This document shows positions 24,157-38,942 of a DNA stretch of 64,000 nucleotides, piece after piece. The notes beneath the pieces were generated by a model that saw only the letters and a list, made by a program, of their open reading frames with translations, did no database searches and was not told the DNA's origin. Each line of letters opens with the position of its first letter. Position 1 is the stretch's first letter. Source of the stretch: Edolisoma coerulescens (Eukaryota > Chordata > Aves > Passeriformes > Campephagidae). The stretch is from contig VWZW01000853.1 of NCBI GenBank assembly GCA_013397115.1, positions 344,429 through 408,428 on the forward strand. The letters run 5' to 3'. The translations under genes were made by a program, and so were the position numbers.

Positions 24157-27100
24157 AGGGCTCGAGCTGCTACAAGAAAAAGGTCTGCTTGCCATGACCT
24201 TGCATTCCCTGAAAATGTTGGAAAGCTTTCTGAGACAGCTTGGAGCAGTGCACTGGATCAGGTGGCTAATTATAAAACTTGACTGACTTTGCAAGCATAC
24301 CTGACTCCCATGGAGACTGACAGCAGGATTCATGGGATTTGTGCTGTGTACAAACATCAGCTGGTTTTCAAATGATTATTAATACCATTTCCCCAAAATT
24401 TGTAACCCCCTGCTGTGCAAACATGATCAGGCCATCAGGTTCACAGCTCCATAAGAGTCCCACCTTCCCAGGGAAGCATCTTAAAAATCACTTTAAATGC
24501 TAACATTTCCTTTTCCACTTTCCTCTCTCAAAAATATTGTCTAGTGAATCTGTAAAACCTCTAAAATCAGGTTCTCATCTTCGGACACAGGCCATGTTTG
24601 GAATTTCTCATCTAGAAAGGCAAATGTTTCACTAAGTTCTGGCCATCTAAATCCAGGAAACTGTGTAATGAAAACTATTTTACAATCTTATCTATGGTTG
24701 TTGCCTCCCACATACTTTATAGTTGACATATTTATAATACAAGGGGATGTAAAATATATTCACCTAGATAGTAGTCAGTCAGTCAAAAAAAAAACCAGCA
24801 CAGCATAAGTCCACAGCAGATTTTAGCTTCTGCCTGTTTCAGAGAATAATAGCTGGCTGTATGGCTCTGCAAGTAATGGATTTCACATGCACACACACAA
24901 AACACAGACACCTGTGCAAAATGAGCGGTCTGATTCCCTAAGAAAATGTGGGCCATTCCCTTAGGCTAATTTTTTCCCTCTATCTACTTGCAAAGTACTA
25001 AGCAGAATATGTGGTATTGGAAACTATTACATTCTGAATGACTGATGTAATTGCATTTGAATCTTACCACAACCTCTACATATCCCCAAACCCAAGGCCA
25101 ATTTAACCGAATGCTCTGCTATTCCCTTCACCGGCAAAGTTGCTTCCCAGATGAATTTGCAAGTCCTTTAAAGTGAGCATCATTTCATGATTCCCTGGTT
25201 GCCACCCAGTTCAGACTCATTACAGCACTTCCATTTCTGCCCAGTCAAACAGCAGATAGTGTTTGCAAAGGTTGTTAATGGTACTGCAATACCCTATACG
25301 AAGAAGAGTCAAATGTAATATGCCAGAAGTAATCCCAGCCCGACAAATAACAGTAGCTAACTACAGCAAAACTGACATCTAAGTGCAAAGTACTTTCAAA
25401 AATGTCTTATTAAGGCACACAGTGCAGTGGCTCAGACGTAGCAATCAGTGGTAGGATACTTACCAGCTCAGACTCTGGTAGGTGAGTTGGGAACTATGGG
25501 CTTGGCTGAGGAGCCTGCATGAGCACTGCTGCTCAGGGATGGAGCAGCTGCCTTGGAAAGGGAAGAGACAGGGATGAGATGGAGATGGAAGCATGCCCTA
25601 CCTGGCCTGGTCTCACAGCCCCTGGAGGCAGTAGATCTGGAGCAGGGAGAAAGGGCACTTGATCAATTTTGACTAATGGTGATACAGAATCTGAAGTGTT
25701 ATAGGATGAAATTTAGGGCTCCCCACAGCCACTTAGAAATCCAGGATGGACATACAGACACCTGTGCCCACAGCACATGTGCAGCCACTCCTGAGTGCTG
25801 TGGTGGCAACAGCCTTCTGGGAACTGAGGCCATGTAAGACCAGCTATGAGCACTTGTGGTGCCCTGAACAAAGAAGGAGAGGATATGCCTGGGCAAACCA
25901 CGACACAGGGAGCACTTGATTAAGTCTAGCCCCTAGATCTCCTTCCTTCTTTATATGGCACAGAGAGAGCCTCAAAGAACAGGCTGCTGCATTTTCTTTA
26001 AATTCAGTGCTTGTCTGCAGTATTTATTTGAAAGATCCTCTTGATGAGTGAGGAACAAGGAGAAAGATGGAACCATAATGGTGACCTCTGCTTGAGGGAA
26101 AGAAATCATTTTGTTTAAATGGGGTTAGAACTGTTTTTCAGCAATGTTAACCTCTATCTTGTATGGATGCCATATAAATAGCTGGAAGAAACAATATGCT
26201 TATTAATGATCAAAACTTTCCAGGCTTTCAATTAAGGAATGAAAGAAAATGCTAGCTAGTCACATCTATGTCCTCTGAAAGATTCCAAAGAGGGGAGAAA
26301 TGATAGGACATTTCTGATATTTTTTGGATAAAGAAATTGAGCAGAAGAAAACTAAAAGTCTTTCAAGTGACTTTGAATACTCCTGATGAAACAAAAGCAA
26401 GTACAAGTAAAGCCTGAAGGATTTCTATGTATGCACCTTACATTTTCTATCTTGCTTCTGGAGTTGCCTCAGTTTATTTTTTTTGCAGAGATCAGAAATA
26501 CAAATAAAGAAAGAAATTTAGAAGAAATCTAGCAAATGTTGTCTTTTCAAAACCAGATCACAAACTGCATCACTGGATCACTGTTTTCATTACAAATGCT
26601 TCATTCCAGGAGCTCACACCTTTCCATTATTCAAATGAGACCTAAATTGCTAGAAGAGGACCGATGTACAATGCACATTTTGATTTCTTCACATATTTTT
26701 TTTTCAAGAAGCTGCTCTGATACAGCAGATATGGACCCCAGAGTTACCAGGGAAGAGATGTGCCTCCATTCCTCCTCTCTGCCTTGCAAGGTCTCCCAAG
26801 ACCCTCAGCACAGGGACATTGGTCTCTGTGCTTTGCACAGAGCCCCTCCTCCACGCCTCTCAGGTACCATCACAGCACATGAGCAGAACAGTGGCTGTCA
26901 CCCCTTCGATTACTCAGGACAAGACCTTTTACCCTTCCAGGATGTAAATTACCAGCTGTCAAGCGGCCCCAATGGCACTCAGCTCCACATTAGGAAGAAG
27001 CACTATAGAAATGTTAATCAATTCTAATCAATACCAGGTCCTGTGTCTGAAATGAGCTGCTAGCAGCAAAATGGCAGCAGGAGAGCCAAGGTTCTCCAGC

Positions 27101-28229
27101 AAACACTTAGGGTACAAAGGGAAAACGACTGGCCCCAAAATACCTCTCCCATTTAAAAGCAGGCTGGCAGGAGTGATGCTGAGGAGCTCTGGCACAGCGG
27201 GTACCAACCTGAACCAGCTGGCAAAGAGAATAGGTTTTGGTTTCCAATGCTATTCACGCTATCATTTTAATTAAAGAGGATCCCACGTCAAGTTTTCAAA
27301 CCTGTGCTCTCCCTATGCTGCTGGGACCCTCAGCATTGGCCTGAGGGCAGCATCTCCCATAGTAACCCATTCCAAACCCATGGAAAATAGACATGTGGTA
27401 CCTAGGTGGGTTTGAACCCCTGAAAACACTAATGGTTGTTTCATTTCAAGAAGGGGAGAAGACAGGCTGAGAAGAAAAGTTCACTATTCAGTGGAGGAAA
27501 TGTGACATGGCCCAAAACTGAGTGACAGAAATACAGAGCCAATAAGACACTTATTTTAAAAATAAGCTATTGCTTAGCAGAACAAGTCTAAACATGATTC
27601 AGGGAAGGAACACAGAGCAACTGCACACTCGCAATACACTCCACACAGTACACGGATGGACAATAAACCTGTCTGAACCAATACAACAAATTGGATGTGG
27701 CTTCCTGCATCTTTCATGGACCACCAGCTGCCATCTGTATGTTTCCATATTCATCCATCATTATCTCATACTTATAATAATTGTCACAAACTTCATGAGG
27801 CCACCCCTCACAGTGATCCCAGTCTGTCTTCCACATAAAAATCAATGTCAAAATCGGAGTCCCAATGGACTGACCCTTTGTTATTTCGAATTCTGGGGAC
27901 AGAGCCCTTTTGTTTTTCCACACAGGTTAAGAAGCAAATGACTAGGATACTAAAACATTCAAGAAAGAACATTTTACCTGTAGTATTTGGGAGAATAAAG
28001 TATTTTTAATAGCACCAAAATACTGCTTGATTTTGCCTTTTATTTGTACTTTTTGGTATAATAATTACTCTATTTTAACCTCCCTAAAATCAGAAACAAA
28101 ACTATATTCTTTTATTTTGAACATGCAGGGGTATCCTGGTCCAATTTCAAAATATTTTTGAATGTTCTATAAAATTAAAAATTCATCCAAACTGAAGAGT
28201 TTTGAGTTTGGCCCATCGCCGTTTTCTGA
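24157..28229. other. Unique DNA; holds longest open frame
   Basis: The longest open frame of the window lies here on the plus strand (26536-27027, 163 codons). Its peptide has no membrane segment, repeated motif or familiar domain. Its N-terminal part is ordinary AT-rich sequence, so it is probably chance. Nothing else in this stretch is recognised. Confidence 0.5.
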
Positions 28230-28260
28230 GGGGGGGGAAAAAAAAAGAAGAAAAAAAAAA
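28230..28260. repeat. G8 followed by A-rich tract
   Basis: Eight G, then nine A, GAAG and eleven A. Simple low-complexity sequence, prone to sequencing and assembly error. Confidence 0.9.
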
Positions 28261-31200
28261 TAAAACCAAAGCCTACACCAGAAACATGTTGGTCAGCTCC
28301 TGAAAAGATGTGCTTTTGAAGAGTCCCAGCTGGGCTGGCAGGAGGCATGAAATATTAAATGCTTTTAAAAGAAAATAAACAATCTTCCTATGCATTCATA
28401 TCAAAAGATCCTCAATTTTTTGCCTTTCTTGCCTCAAAAACAGAGATATATAGATAGACAAATTGGGATTACTTACAAGTTGACACTGAACTTTCAGTTC
28501 ATATCTATGTAATACAGTAGGATGCTCTAACATCAGAAATCTTTAACAAGTCAGTATTAGCTGCGAAGTGTTACTAATTCTGAATTCCTGATGGTTTGCC
28601 ACTTCAAATTAGGTACCAGATGAGATCAGATGAGAGGTGGCTTTTTTTCATTGTTTGCTCATTCTTGTGCATTTATGAAAGCAATTTTCTTGTTCTCTAA
28701 AAGATCCCAGGTAAAACACTGTAGAAATTGAACACATAAAATATTACAGTAAAATACAAAGAGACAGCATTATATCTTCTGATAAATAGCTCTCTTATTA
28801 ATTGTGCATCCCAAACAGAAATTAAAGCAAATCAATTTTCTTCTGTAAGATATAATTTCATTCATTCCAGTGACCTGAACCACAGAAATAATCATCAATA
28901 TTTTATCCTGACACCCAGACATCCATTACAGGATCCCATCCAGGCACTCTTCTTTCAACCAAGGAGCTCAGTTCTCCTGAATCAATTAATCTCTGTTTAC
29001 TTACGTGTTTCCCCATCTATAACAGCACTGATTTAGTAAATCCCTTCTAAAACTAAATTTCAACATTAAACATAGAACTTCGACATGTGAGCTGGCAGAA
29101 TTCATCAGTGACATATGGATATTCCCCAGCTACAGGAAACAGGAATTTATTCAGCTCAGGTTTATTGCTGGAAGTGTTTCCCTAGCACACAGGCTTCTTA
29201 GCTCTGCTGAAGTATGTGTTGTGCACCTTACGTCTCAATAATAAAATGTACTCCTAAAACCAAAGAGTTCCAGTTCCTGGCTCTGGCTGGAACTACACAC
29301 CTCACGCAGCTTGGTGAGGCTGGTCACTTCCTGAACACATTTGCAGCAAAAACCTCAAGACATGCCGATTTGAAAACTAATCTTTCTAAACTCAAGCTTG
29401 TGTATAAAATGCATTGAACTAATAAGAAGGGGTCTAACACAGACATCAAACTACTTTTGTTGCCCTTATCCCAGCGCAAAAGGACTCAGCACTCTGCTGA
29501 CCTGAAGTAGGAGGTGAGGACTCAGCTAATTTGCTGTAACAAGTGCAGCTCACTAATTTTGCCTGAATAAAAAGGAGATGGGCAAGACCAATTTTGAGGG
29601 GAAAAAAAATCCCCAAGGAACAGCAACAAATTGCTGAATGTTATGTTAGTGTTTTTCTAAAAGGACTTTGCTCCAAGCGGCATGAGATTAAATAAGAGTG
29701 AAAGCTTTCACTTAAAAGAAGTAATAATAAAAATTGCTATAATCACAGCCTAGCTTAAAAAATTAGATTTTACTAATTTTTAATACCACACTTTGCATCA
29801 GGATTGGATTTACTCTCTCTTTGGGTGTCTGTTAATCGTATTTTTGATTTCTTCACCATGAGCACTAGACCTTTGGCTTCTGTCTTCGGTGAAAGTTGTG
29901 ACGATGGTATCTGTGTCTGCAGTAGGGACCACACCAAAACCTGCAGGACTTGCAGAAAATTGCAAGATCTACTCGAGTGACCACTGCCCTGGTGGAAAAA
30001 GGTAAAGGTTCATAGCCATTCACTTACACAAGCTGGCTTTTCTCATTTATTTATTTTAAGAAAGCAGATTAGGTCAGAATTTGTGAAGGTCAAGAAATTT
30101 TGCTTTTTTAGCTCACCCAACACCCATCCAAAATCTGAAAGGAAATGCTGAACTCTCACTACTGCTAGAACCAGGTTTCCCTTTAGTTAGAAATTGTATT
30201 ATCCTTTTCAAATATACACACAGCAGCTTGATTTGATAATACCCAGTCACAAAGACAATTTCAAACTAAAATATCTCATCAGTAACTCTTCAGAAAGTCA
30301 AATACATTGAGCCTCTCCAATTACCTTTAATAAAATTCTTGTGCTTTATTTTAGAACAAAATTTCAAGTTTTCCACTCTGGAAAAAGAATCTGAAATATT
30401 GCAAGACATTAACAAAGTCCCTGTAATTCTGTGGAGAAAGAGGTTTTAGAGCTGTTCACTTGGTTTAGAAATCCACGGTATGACCTGGAATAGCAAGTAC
30501 AGACATCCAAGTGCTGTCTAAGTGGAATTAGCACCAGTGTTCAAGAGAACTATGATCCAAGAAGTCCTGACCAGCCCAGGTGTGGGAAACAGCACACCAC
30601 GCAACACTCATGTTTCTGCTAAATGTTTTCTTGAGTGCTCATAATCTTGTCCTCTTGAGCATTGAGGAACAGGGCTGTTCGTGTATATACCTGCCTCCCA
30701 CAGTGGGGACACATAAACCTGGCAGCTCTCTAAGTCCTTTAGGGCCTCATTTAAGTCCTACGGGTTTGATTTGCTATATTTGTTCAGATCCTAACATCCT
30801 AACCATGCTCAGGGCACAGTTCTGGGAATTGCTATGGTTTATGGATTTCTGGTGTGAGCAATGCCTGCCCTTGAGTCAAGCCCTGAGGTTAAACTTCTGT
30901 TTTCCAAACTAAGAACCTCTTAAACTTAGTTACAGCAGCTCCAAAAACCTTAGACCCTCTATGGAAAGGCATGTGCACCTTAATCTTTTCACGGGATCTA
31001 CTCTGGAGTCAGTGTGCCATAAAGAACATGGAGGGAAAGAGCCCTGCATGCAGACCCTCCTCAAAGCATCATTGTGGGGCTTACCATCCCAGCCAGGTCA
31101 CTGCCAAAGATCTCCTTGCTCCTCCTTGTTCCCTGTGGGGTGAGACTTGTCAAGAGTCCCCCTGGAAAGTCAAACCTACACCCACCCCATGCCTCATGGC

Positions 31201-34200
31201 CACTAAGGCCACCAGGAGTCTCCACAGGCGCAGAACCCAACCCTGCTCTGGTTGGGGAAATAACGACATGGGAACAACCAGCTGCACACCCTGGAAAGCA
31301 AACTCTGCAGCTAGTTTTTGCCAGTGCTGCTTCTATTTGCTGATTTCCCTACCCTAAAGCAGGAATTCCCTAAGAGGAAAGTGCTGGAGCAGCCCAGGCA
31401 GGTCTGACTGCAGCAGCCTCTTCTTTCTGTGGCAGTAAAAGGTACAGTCCATAACATGCAACATTTCCTTTTGCTTTAACATAGTGATGCCTAAGGAGAG
31501 GTTTTACTGTCTTATATTTCAGCCACCTCTCTTCAGCACAAGCAGACACAAAAAACCCATGATGGGGTACTTCTAATTCCTCCACTTACATTCGCTACTC
31601 TGAGTACAGTAGACTGCTACTGAAAATCCTCCCGGCAAACCACGCAGGATCAAAGAGAAGAGCAGAATTCTGGGTGACTTATTGCTAAAAAATGAATGGT
31701 GAGGCTAAACAACAGCTCAGGAAATTATGTAAGGAGTAAGTATACATTCAAAACAACCCCGTTTAAGCAAACCCCAGAACACTCCATATAACATCTATTA
31801 AATGGAATATAATAACTGCTATGAGACTCAATTGTCTTGATATAAGCTCATCAAAAAAGTAAGATAAACCTTACCATTCTTTTCAGCCCAATACAGTCAT
31901 AGAAAACAAATCTTAAATGGCAATCATTTTCAACTATATACCAAAAAAAGGCAAAACAAAACAAAAATAAACAAACAAACAAGCCCCAAAAAATCCACAA
32001 AAATTTGAACACATCTTAGAAGATGTGAGGTGTTTTCTGCTGTAGGTCTGCAAGCCAGTTGGCAAAAATTATTAGGACCGAACTCCTCACCACTGAATAC
32101 ATGGAAGAACCAAATCCAGCCTGCCCTTTGTTCACACCACACAAAGACAGCACTCCTCTCTGGGAAGTGATGCTTACCAGTTTCCACGCAGGACTACACA
32201 CCTCCTTCAACTGCGTCCTCATAAAACAGAGTTTCTTTTGCAGCTGTGTGGGCTACAAGAGAAAACTGAGCAAGTCTTTCTTCAAGCAGCAATGGTAGTA
32301 AGAGACTGTCAGTGCAGCCAGCAGCAACCACCACTGATCCCACTCAGCTCAGCTGCTTAACAGAACCAAGATGCAGAGTGCACATGTGTCCTGTGCAGGC
32401 AGAAACCATTGCCTTGGTAATTAGCACCAGAGCCTCCTACCTGGGGAGGCACTAAACTGCACTCATCATGAAAAATTAAACATCACCGATTGAAACAGAA
32501 GCATTTGTTCTCAGAGTCAGGCTTTGACACCATAACAGATGAGACACCCAATATCAAATAGAGACGACGAAGGCAAACTAGTCAGAAACCCCAGCTTAGC
32601 ATGCAGAGTATTACACTGGTGACAAGTCAAGGATTTTTTTCTCAGACGTGTTTGTGAGAAGCAGTTTTGTGCATTCAGCAAAGGAATCAGAAGGGAATGG
32701 CAATTACAGAGAGCTGCCGCAGCTGAGCTTTTTATACCATCCCACCAGTGCAGCCCATTTCCCAGCAGGATGCTCCTATTGGGAAAACCTGATATCTGCT
32801 TGACATTACTGTTCTTCCCACTGCAGTTCAAGCAGTAGGATGTTTCTGAGCAAAACTGTAATGGTTCGATAGAGAAATGTTCCACCCATAGAGGGACAAG
32901 ACGTTACCTCACCAGAGCCAGCAGCTTTAGCAGATTTATTGCATGTTATCCCACAGCGGTTATTTTTCCTCCCAGTTTTAATTTTGTAGCACACAGTGGT
33001 TCCTTGGTACAAGAACAATTTGCATAACCAAGCAGAGACTCATTTTGAAGCACACTTACAACAGCATCCAAATGCCATGCTGTAAACAGGGCTGGGAACG
33101 GCACACCAGGTTTCAGTTTGCTATTAAATCTTAATACTTCCTGAGGGTTGTGTAGTCTTAATTGTATCTTGTGTCTTTGCCACAGCACTGCACAGTGTCA
33201 TTTCAGTACAAATCAGATGAAAACCCACACAGATTTATCTGATCTGCTCTCCTATCAAAATTTTTGAATCCTTTTTTTCTCTGGAAACCTAGGATGAGAA
33301 GAAAAGGTGCAATACAGAGAAGTGGAAGATTAAAAACACATTGCTGTTGTTTTGTACTGGTATAAAAAGTGAAACATCAGGGAAGAAAAGAGTGTAAAGT
33401 GCTTGCTTTTCTCCCAAAGACTCCAAACAACGGTTTTTGGCAACTAACCCTTAAATATCAGTTTTCTTCCTCACAGTCCCTCAAAATGCATTGCCTTTTT
33501 TTTTGTTTTTCCTTTGTTATTCTTTAATTTCCCTATGGAGATATGGTAGGCCACCACTGCATGCTTTATCTGTGTAGATGGTATTTTAGAAAATCATTTT
33601 AGGAGAACACACTGTGCCGAATTTATTCAACCTTACAGTGGAAATCTGGTTAATGATGCTGCTTTACTATGTCAGCCTGTAACTCCCAAGTTCTGTGTTT
33701 AAAAGTACCAAATAAGAATTTGATGAGAGTATTGCAGCACTCACCTAAATAAAACACTGTATGTGCATAATCAGAAATAGAGCTTCTGGACTGCCTTGGC
33801 TTTTCTGTAGCTCTTTGTTTATGTTTGCAGTCCACCCTATGGTCTGCATCCTTTTGTGTATACACAGTTTCTGTGACAGTCGTCTATGAGATGTTTTCCT
33901 TGTGCTTCTTTCTCCTTTTTAATTATTCAGTGTCAGAATTAATAAACAGCTTAGAAAATGAAAATGTCACAGCTTAGTGCAGAATACATCAATTAATAAA
34001 GTAGGATGCAGGACAATTTAAAGGTACATTCTCCAGTGGCAAGAGAGCTGATCCCCTTCCAGCTGGAATACAAAGCAAAAATATCCCACTGACTGCAATG
34101 AGAGCCAGTGGGCTTAAAAGATTCTCATGATCTTATAAATTAAGACAACCTACTTTTCATGAACAGTGACAGAACTTGTAGTCTAAGCATCATTTAAGAG

Positions 34201-36131
34201 CTATAAAGTGCACAATATGCTCAAAGGGATTAAATTTACTTGTAAAAAGCAATTTGCAGATCTCATGAAAAATGTTACAACAGTTTGATCCAAATATGTG
34301 TGCAATCAAAACTACAAAAACTTTCTAATCTCTCTCTTTCATTCAACTTGTCCTGCAATGAAATACCTTGGGGAAGGAAACAGGCCATAGGATCTAACTT
34401 TTAGATTTTTTTTATTCTTTGAAATACTTGGTCTGGGCACAAGCAGAGAGGTTGATAGGTACTTCGAAGATTGAAGGGTAGTTTGGGCTTAGCTTTATCA
34501 ACTGGATTTGAAGAAATAGCTGAGATCTGATTGAAGAAAGATATGCTTATCCACTGGCTTCTACCATAGTTTCTGCCTACATGCAAGAATGCAATAATAA
34601 TGCTTACGGAAGCATGCATGGGGCTCTGAAAACACCTAGCAAAATCCAACAAATCCTGATACACCCTTTAGAGGCAGGGAGAAACAAGGGAAGGTAAAAA
34701 TTGTCACCGTGGCTCCTCACAGCTTCACTAGTCTAGATGCAGTGGTGTCCCTGTTTCCTTCTTGCACTCCTCAAATTTCTTTTCACTGCAGCTGCTTTCA
34801 GCCATCCATCAGAGAAGCAGATTGGGGGAGATTTTCAAAAGAAGCGTCCCAGTCTCAGCCTGGGGACATGGACCTGCTCAAGGCGGGCAAAGCCCAGACA
34901 GTGTGGGTCCAAAACTACATTTTCTTCCCAGGGACATCTGAAGCAACACCCATGAACTATGCATGTTAGAAAACCACTTTTTCTGAGGGATCAATGGCAA
35001 ATTATGTATTATATTAACGTGAAGAACAACAGTTCAGCAAAACAGGTATTTCTTAACAACTGTAATCCTCTCCAACTGAATTCCTGTCAACTATGTCCAG
35101 TGTACTCCTGCTAGGAGAAACCAAAGTTTCCTTCTTGAAACAGGCAGGGCATTTTAGGCCCAACTGAAAAAAAGTATTTTCTCGTCTCAACTACTTATTA
35201 TGTTTAACCCCTTGAGACATGTATCTTCTACTCCCTTGTCATCACCAAACAGGCCCTCATTTTCAGTTGCTCATGGGCAGGCAGTCAAGTGCGTAGGCTT
35301 TATACAAACATGCAGTAGGAAATGGACACCGCCTCAAAAAGTTAAAGCAGGATGAGTTAAAAAGCAAGTGTGAGGAAAATCCAAAGTCATGTGGAAGGAG
35401 GACAGAACCAAAAAGCTTTGTCCCAGGTCAGTGGACAGGTAAGTAAAAGAGAGGAGCACTGATGACCTCCTGATGCTCAGTTTAGTGCTCTGTTGATAGA
35501 AACTCTTCACTTTAGGCACTTCATCCTTTTGCTATAAAAAACAAGCACCTTATGTGGCTGAGGAGAGAGTAGGCTGTATGTTCACTTTAAGAAATCTGGA
35601 ATTTCAAACACAATGATGCTCTACAATGTAATTCCCCAGGGCATCTGTGAAAACCGGTGCTCTCTGTGGCTGGGAAAGGGTTCACAGAAAGACATACATT
35701 AGGTATGTGCAAAAGCATTTTCTGAGACAACAAAACATATATCATGTTTTAACTGAGAAAACACAGAATCACAGTTAAAGTGGAAATTATTTTAATCTAT
35801 CCTGTGGCAGACAAATTAAATACAGAAGTGTTAATCCTTGAAGGCATATAGACATTCGATTAGGCAAAGTGTATTGATTGGTAAAAATTAATTCCAGCAT
35901 CAAAACCTGTATTGATTGCTGTCCCTCTGCTTACCCAGTTTAACTAACATGGCCTAAGAGACTCGTGTTTAATGAGGGTGGCTCTGTGAAGGGGCAGTTC
36001 CCATTTCCTTTTCTGCTCTTTCCTCCCCATTTAACCGGTCTCCATGGTGGTACCCTTCTGCCCCCACATACTGTGGCTGCCCACCCACTTTGCTTATGCT
36101 TAATTCCATTTTTATCTCCATTTTCTACCAG
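28261..36131. other. Unique DNA, no recognised gene
   Basis: About 7.9 kb without a recognisable repeat family, which is common in compact bird genomes. A CAAA-rich tract lies at 31952-31985. The patch 30960-31370 is GC-richer and open in three plus-strand frames without a recognised product. An exon-like segment at 29923-30001 was considered and rejected. Confidence 0.5.
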
Positions 36132-36178
36132 CAGGAGCTAAGACTGAACACGGGGATGGGTGTTAGATGCAGAACAAG
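36132..36178 (+). other. Short exon-like segment with strong splice sites
   Basis: A long pyrimidine tract ending CTACCAG precedes a 47-base segment that is followed by AAG and the donor GTGAGTCAC. One frame is open (15 codons, phase 0 to 2) and the other two have stops. It could be a small coding exon or an exon of a non-coding RNA. The splice sites are among the best in the window, but the segment is too short to say more. Confidence 0.15.
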
Positions 36179-36810
36179 GTGAGTCACTGCAGGTGGAGGT
36201 ATGTGCAGCAGCTCAGTGTGGTGACAGGCCAGCCACTGCCCTTCACTGAGTCTTCAGCGCCAGCAGGGCTTCAACGACACTTGTGCCAGAAGAAAAACAA
36301 GGTTTTTGGCTGCTCCCTTCCCAAGGGTCTTGAGTGGACAGTGCCATAAGCTAGTGCCATGCTCAGTCTGGCACAGTCAAGGACTTGCTTAATCCTTATC
36401 CACTATTAGGAGACACTGCACTACAAGATGACAACTTGAACCTCTTCTCCTTCCTCGCACTACTGTTTAGGTATTTCAGATCATTTCCACAGATCTGTGT
36501 GTTTACATTTGTCTTATTTGAGCCTTACAGATAGAAAATCTACTGTTTCGGCCTCCTCAGGTAAAACCTTCTCTCTGTTCTCAGCAAATCTTGCAATGCC
36601 TACCAGTCCAGTACTACCTTCAAATTCAATCGATTTTTGTATTCACAGAGCAGACTTAATGGGAATTCCTGTGAGAACACAGCGGACACTACATCCCAAT
36701 TTAAAGTATGACCATCTATCATTACCATTGATGCCACATTCGGTATGTCTGATATCACTTGGGGCCAAGAAAATTTATTTTGTGTGGTAGGCAAGAGTAG
36801 GAGGCAAGAT

Positions 36811-36896
36811 GGTAGAAAGTGTTCCTGCCTGTGGCAGGGGAGTTGGAACTAGCTGATCTTTAGGGTTCCTTCCAACACAAACCACTTTATGTTTCT
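36811..36896 (+). mobile_element. CR1 3' tail fragment
   Basis: Sense CR1 tail: 'gttcctgcctgtggcagggg', then 'gttggaactagctgatcttt', 'ccttccaacacaaacca' and a decayed octamer end. Only about 85 bases remain. Confidence 0.85.
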
Positions 36897-38942
36897 ACAA
36901 ACTATATCAATACAAGGTCAAAATTAATAATGTCACCTTTAAAAGTCACTTTTATATTCTGTGATTTTCCTTTATTGAACCATATGTACATTCCTCACGA
37001 GTCCATTACCTTCATGATAACTTATGATTTTTCTCTTAAGAGAGTTTAACTATTACTTTACTATGGTCAGGATTTAACAGTATCTAATGACATACGCCAG
37101 AATAATTCTTTTAAATCATTGCAATATTGGCCTTCTCAAATGGAAGATAAATCCAAAATTCTCATGACTGCTAAACAAATTTGCAATGATGTAGTAAAGG
37201 TGTAGGTAATTCCCTATTTCATAGATACTGTCCCTCATACCTGCAGGGTGTCTCTAACTGCCTCTTGCTCTGTGATGAGTGTAGCTGTTTATTTAGCATT
37301 TTGTTTATCAGCTATCCATGCACATTAGATGATACCTTGTTGGGGTTTTTTCCAGCATCAAATGCATAAATGAACAAGGAAGTGTGGGAGAGAGAAATCA
37401 GCTACAATGAAAGGGTTGAAATGCAAAATATTTTGAAGTCTTACTGCGCTCCTTTCTGGGCTACTCAGAATAAATGTGAATGACCGACATACTGTGCATA
37501 CACATGAACTTATCAATTGGGTTAGAAGGGTTACATCTACAGTGGCCTGGCTCCAAAGCAGCTGAAATAGAGCCCTCACAAAAAGAATCTCAGCCCTGCC
37601 TATTCACATTAAAACAGAGCAATTTCTCTTTATAATTCACTGTTCCATAGTTCACGATTCTCATCTCTCTTGGTATTCACTTCAGTGCTGGACTCAGTGC
37701 TTGTCATTCAAGTAAGGAAGGATCTTTGCAGATATGAAATGCAATGTAAATACCAAGCTTCAGAACTTTTTTTTTTTGACCAGCATTTTCATTTTAATTT
37801 GTCTGCTCAGTTAACGAGCGGTTTAACTCCAAAATGATAGCAACCCTGAAAAGAGTCTATAAAGTTTAATTCTGTCCATTAATATTAAACTCATATCTTT
37901 TCTACTGGCCTTCAGTGTTCCACCCAAATAAAACAGATCTGGAGTTGCCACTACAGTTACCGCAAACATATAAAAAATCATGCAAAGATTAAGCACTGAG
38001 CAACATAAATCAGAATGCACAATTACACAGCAGCTGCTCACTGGCAGGAAGGAACCCTATGAGCAAAATTTGGCCTGGTGATTTGGAAAAGGATTCAAAC
38101 AGATGCCTGCACTTCTCAAATGGCTAAGACTTAGTTTAATATTAAAGCATAATGTTAGCTAGATCCAAATCATCGTAACTCTTTACAATTTGTCTAGGAT
38201 GTGCAGTCATAAAAAATACTGCTCAAGTGTCAACTCCCTTTTATTTCAAACCTGCTTTTGTTGTTACCTCCACTCTTGGGATCAGAAACAAAAGGTGTGT
38301 AGATTCCCAGAAGATGCTCTGGGAATGCAGATACTTTTTGTATATACATGCATCCGGCATATGGGGGTGTCAAAGGGTTTTGGCACGGCCCAAAAATTCC
38401 TGAATTGCTTTTCTGAATTTAAGTGCCTGATTCCCCCTTGAATGCCAAACACGCACCTCCAGCTCTTCTCCTGGTATCTAGCACTGCATTCTGAGGCATA
38501 GTACTGCAAGAGGCCAGAAGCCTGAAAATGAGCAAAAATTAGCACCTAGCTTTAAATAAGACTTTTTAGTCCTCTTTAGGATTTATCCCTAGCTTTCCTA
38601 AAGCTCACTCATCAAAAGTAGTTTTTGAAAATGGGACGTGGCTGTTTGAAAATCTTAGACATTACTAAGGTCAGGGAGACTGCTGCTCTAAGGGAGCTGA
38701 AAGCTTTACAAGGAAACCAAAGGAGCACAGGGGAAAAGCGCTTTAAATACACAGCCCTGTTTTCAGTTACCAGCGTAAGCATCCTTTTGGGGAGAACAAG
38801 TAATTTCCTTTGCAAGAGCTGTCCCAAACAGCCCATAGCCTGCTCCAGCACTGACCCAGCCACGGAAGAGGGGACCTGCAGGATATCTCCATCTGGCTCA
38901 CAACCATCTCCTGCACCAAACAACGTAGAGGGCTCTGCTTTG
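36897..38942. other. Unique AT-rich DNA
   Basis: An eleven-base T-run lies near 37769. No gene, RNA or repeat family recognised. Confidence 0.5.

Noticed and set aside
29923..30001. Segment of 79 bases between TCTGCAG and a GTAAAG donor, open in one frame with two cysteines.
   Set aside because: The pyrimidine tract is weak, the donor is only fair, and a Cys-rich frame from ATG 29858 that overlaps it runs to a stop at 29980 in a different phase. Nothing favours one reading.
35306..35440. Open plus-strand segment ending at a strong CAG|GTAAGTA donor.
   Set aside because: No acceptor with a pyrimidine tract precedes it, and the frame begins just after a stop at about 35297.
35640..35702. Segment between CCCCAG and AG|GTATGT.
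   Set aside because: Very short, only one frame open, ordinary splice signals. Expected by chance.
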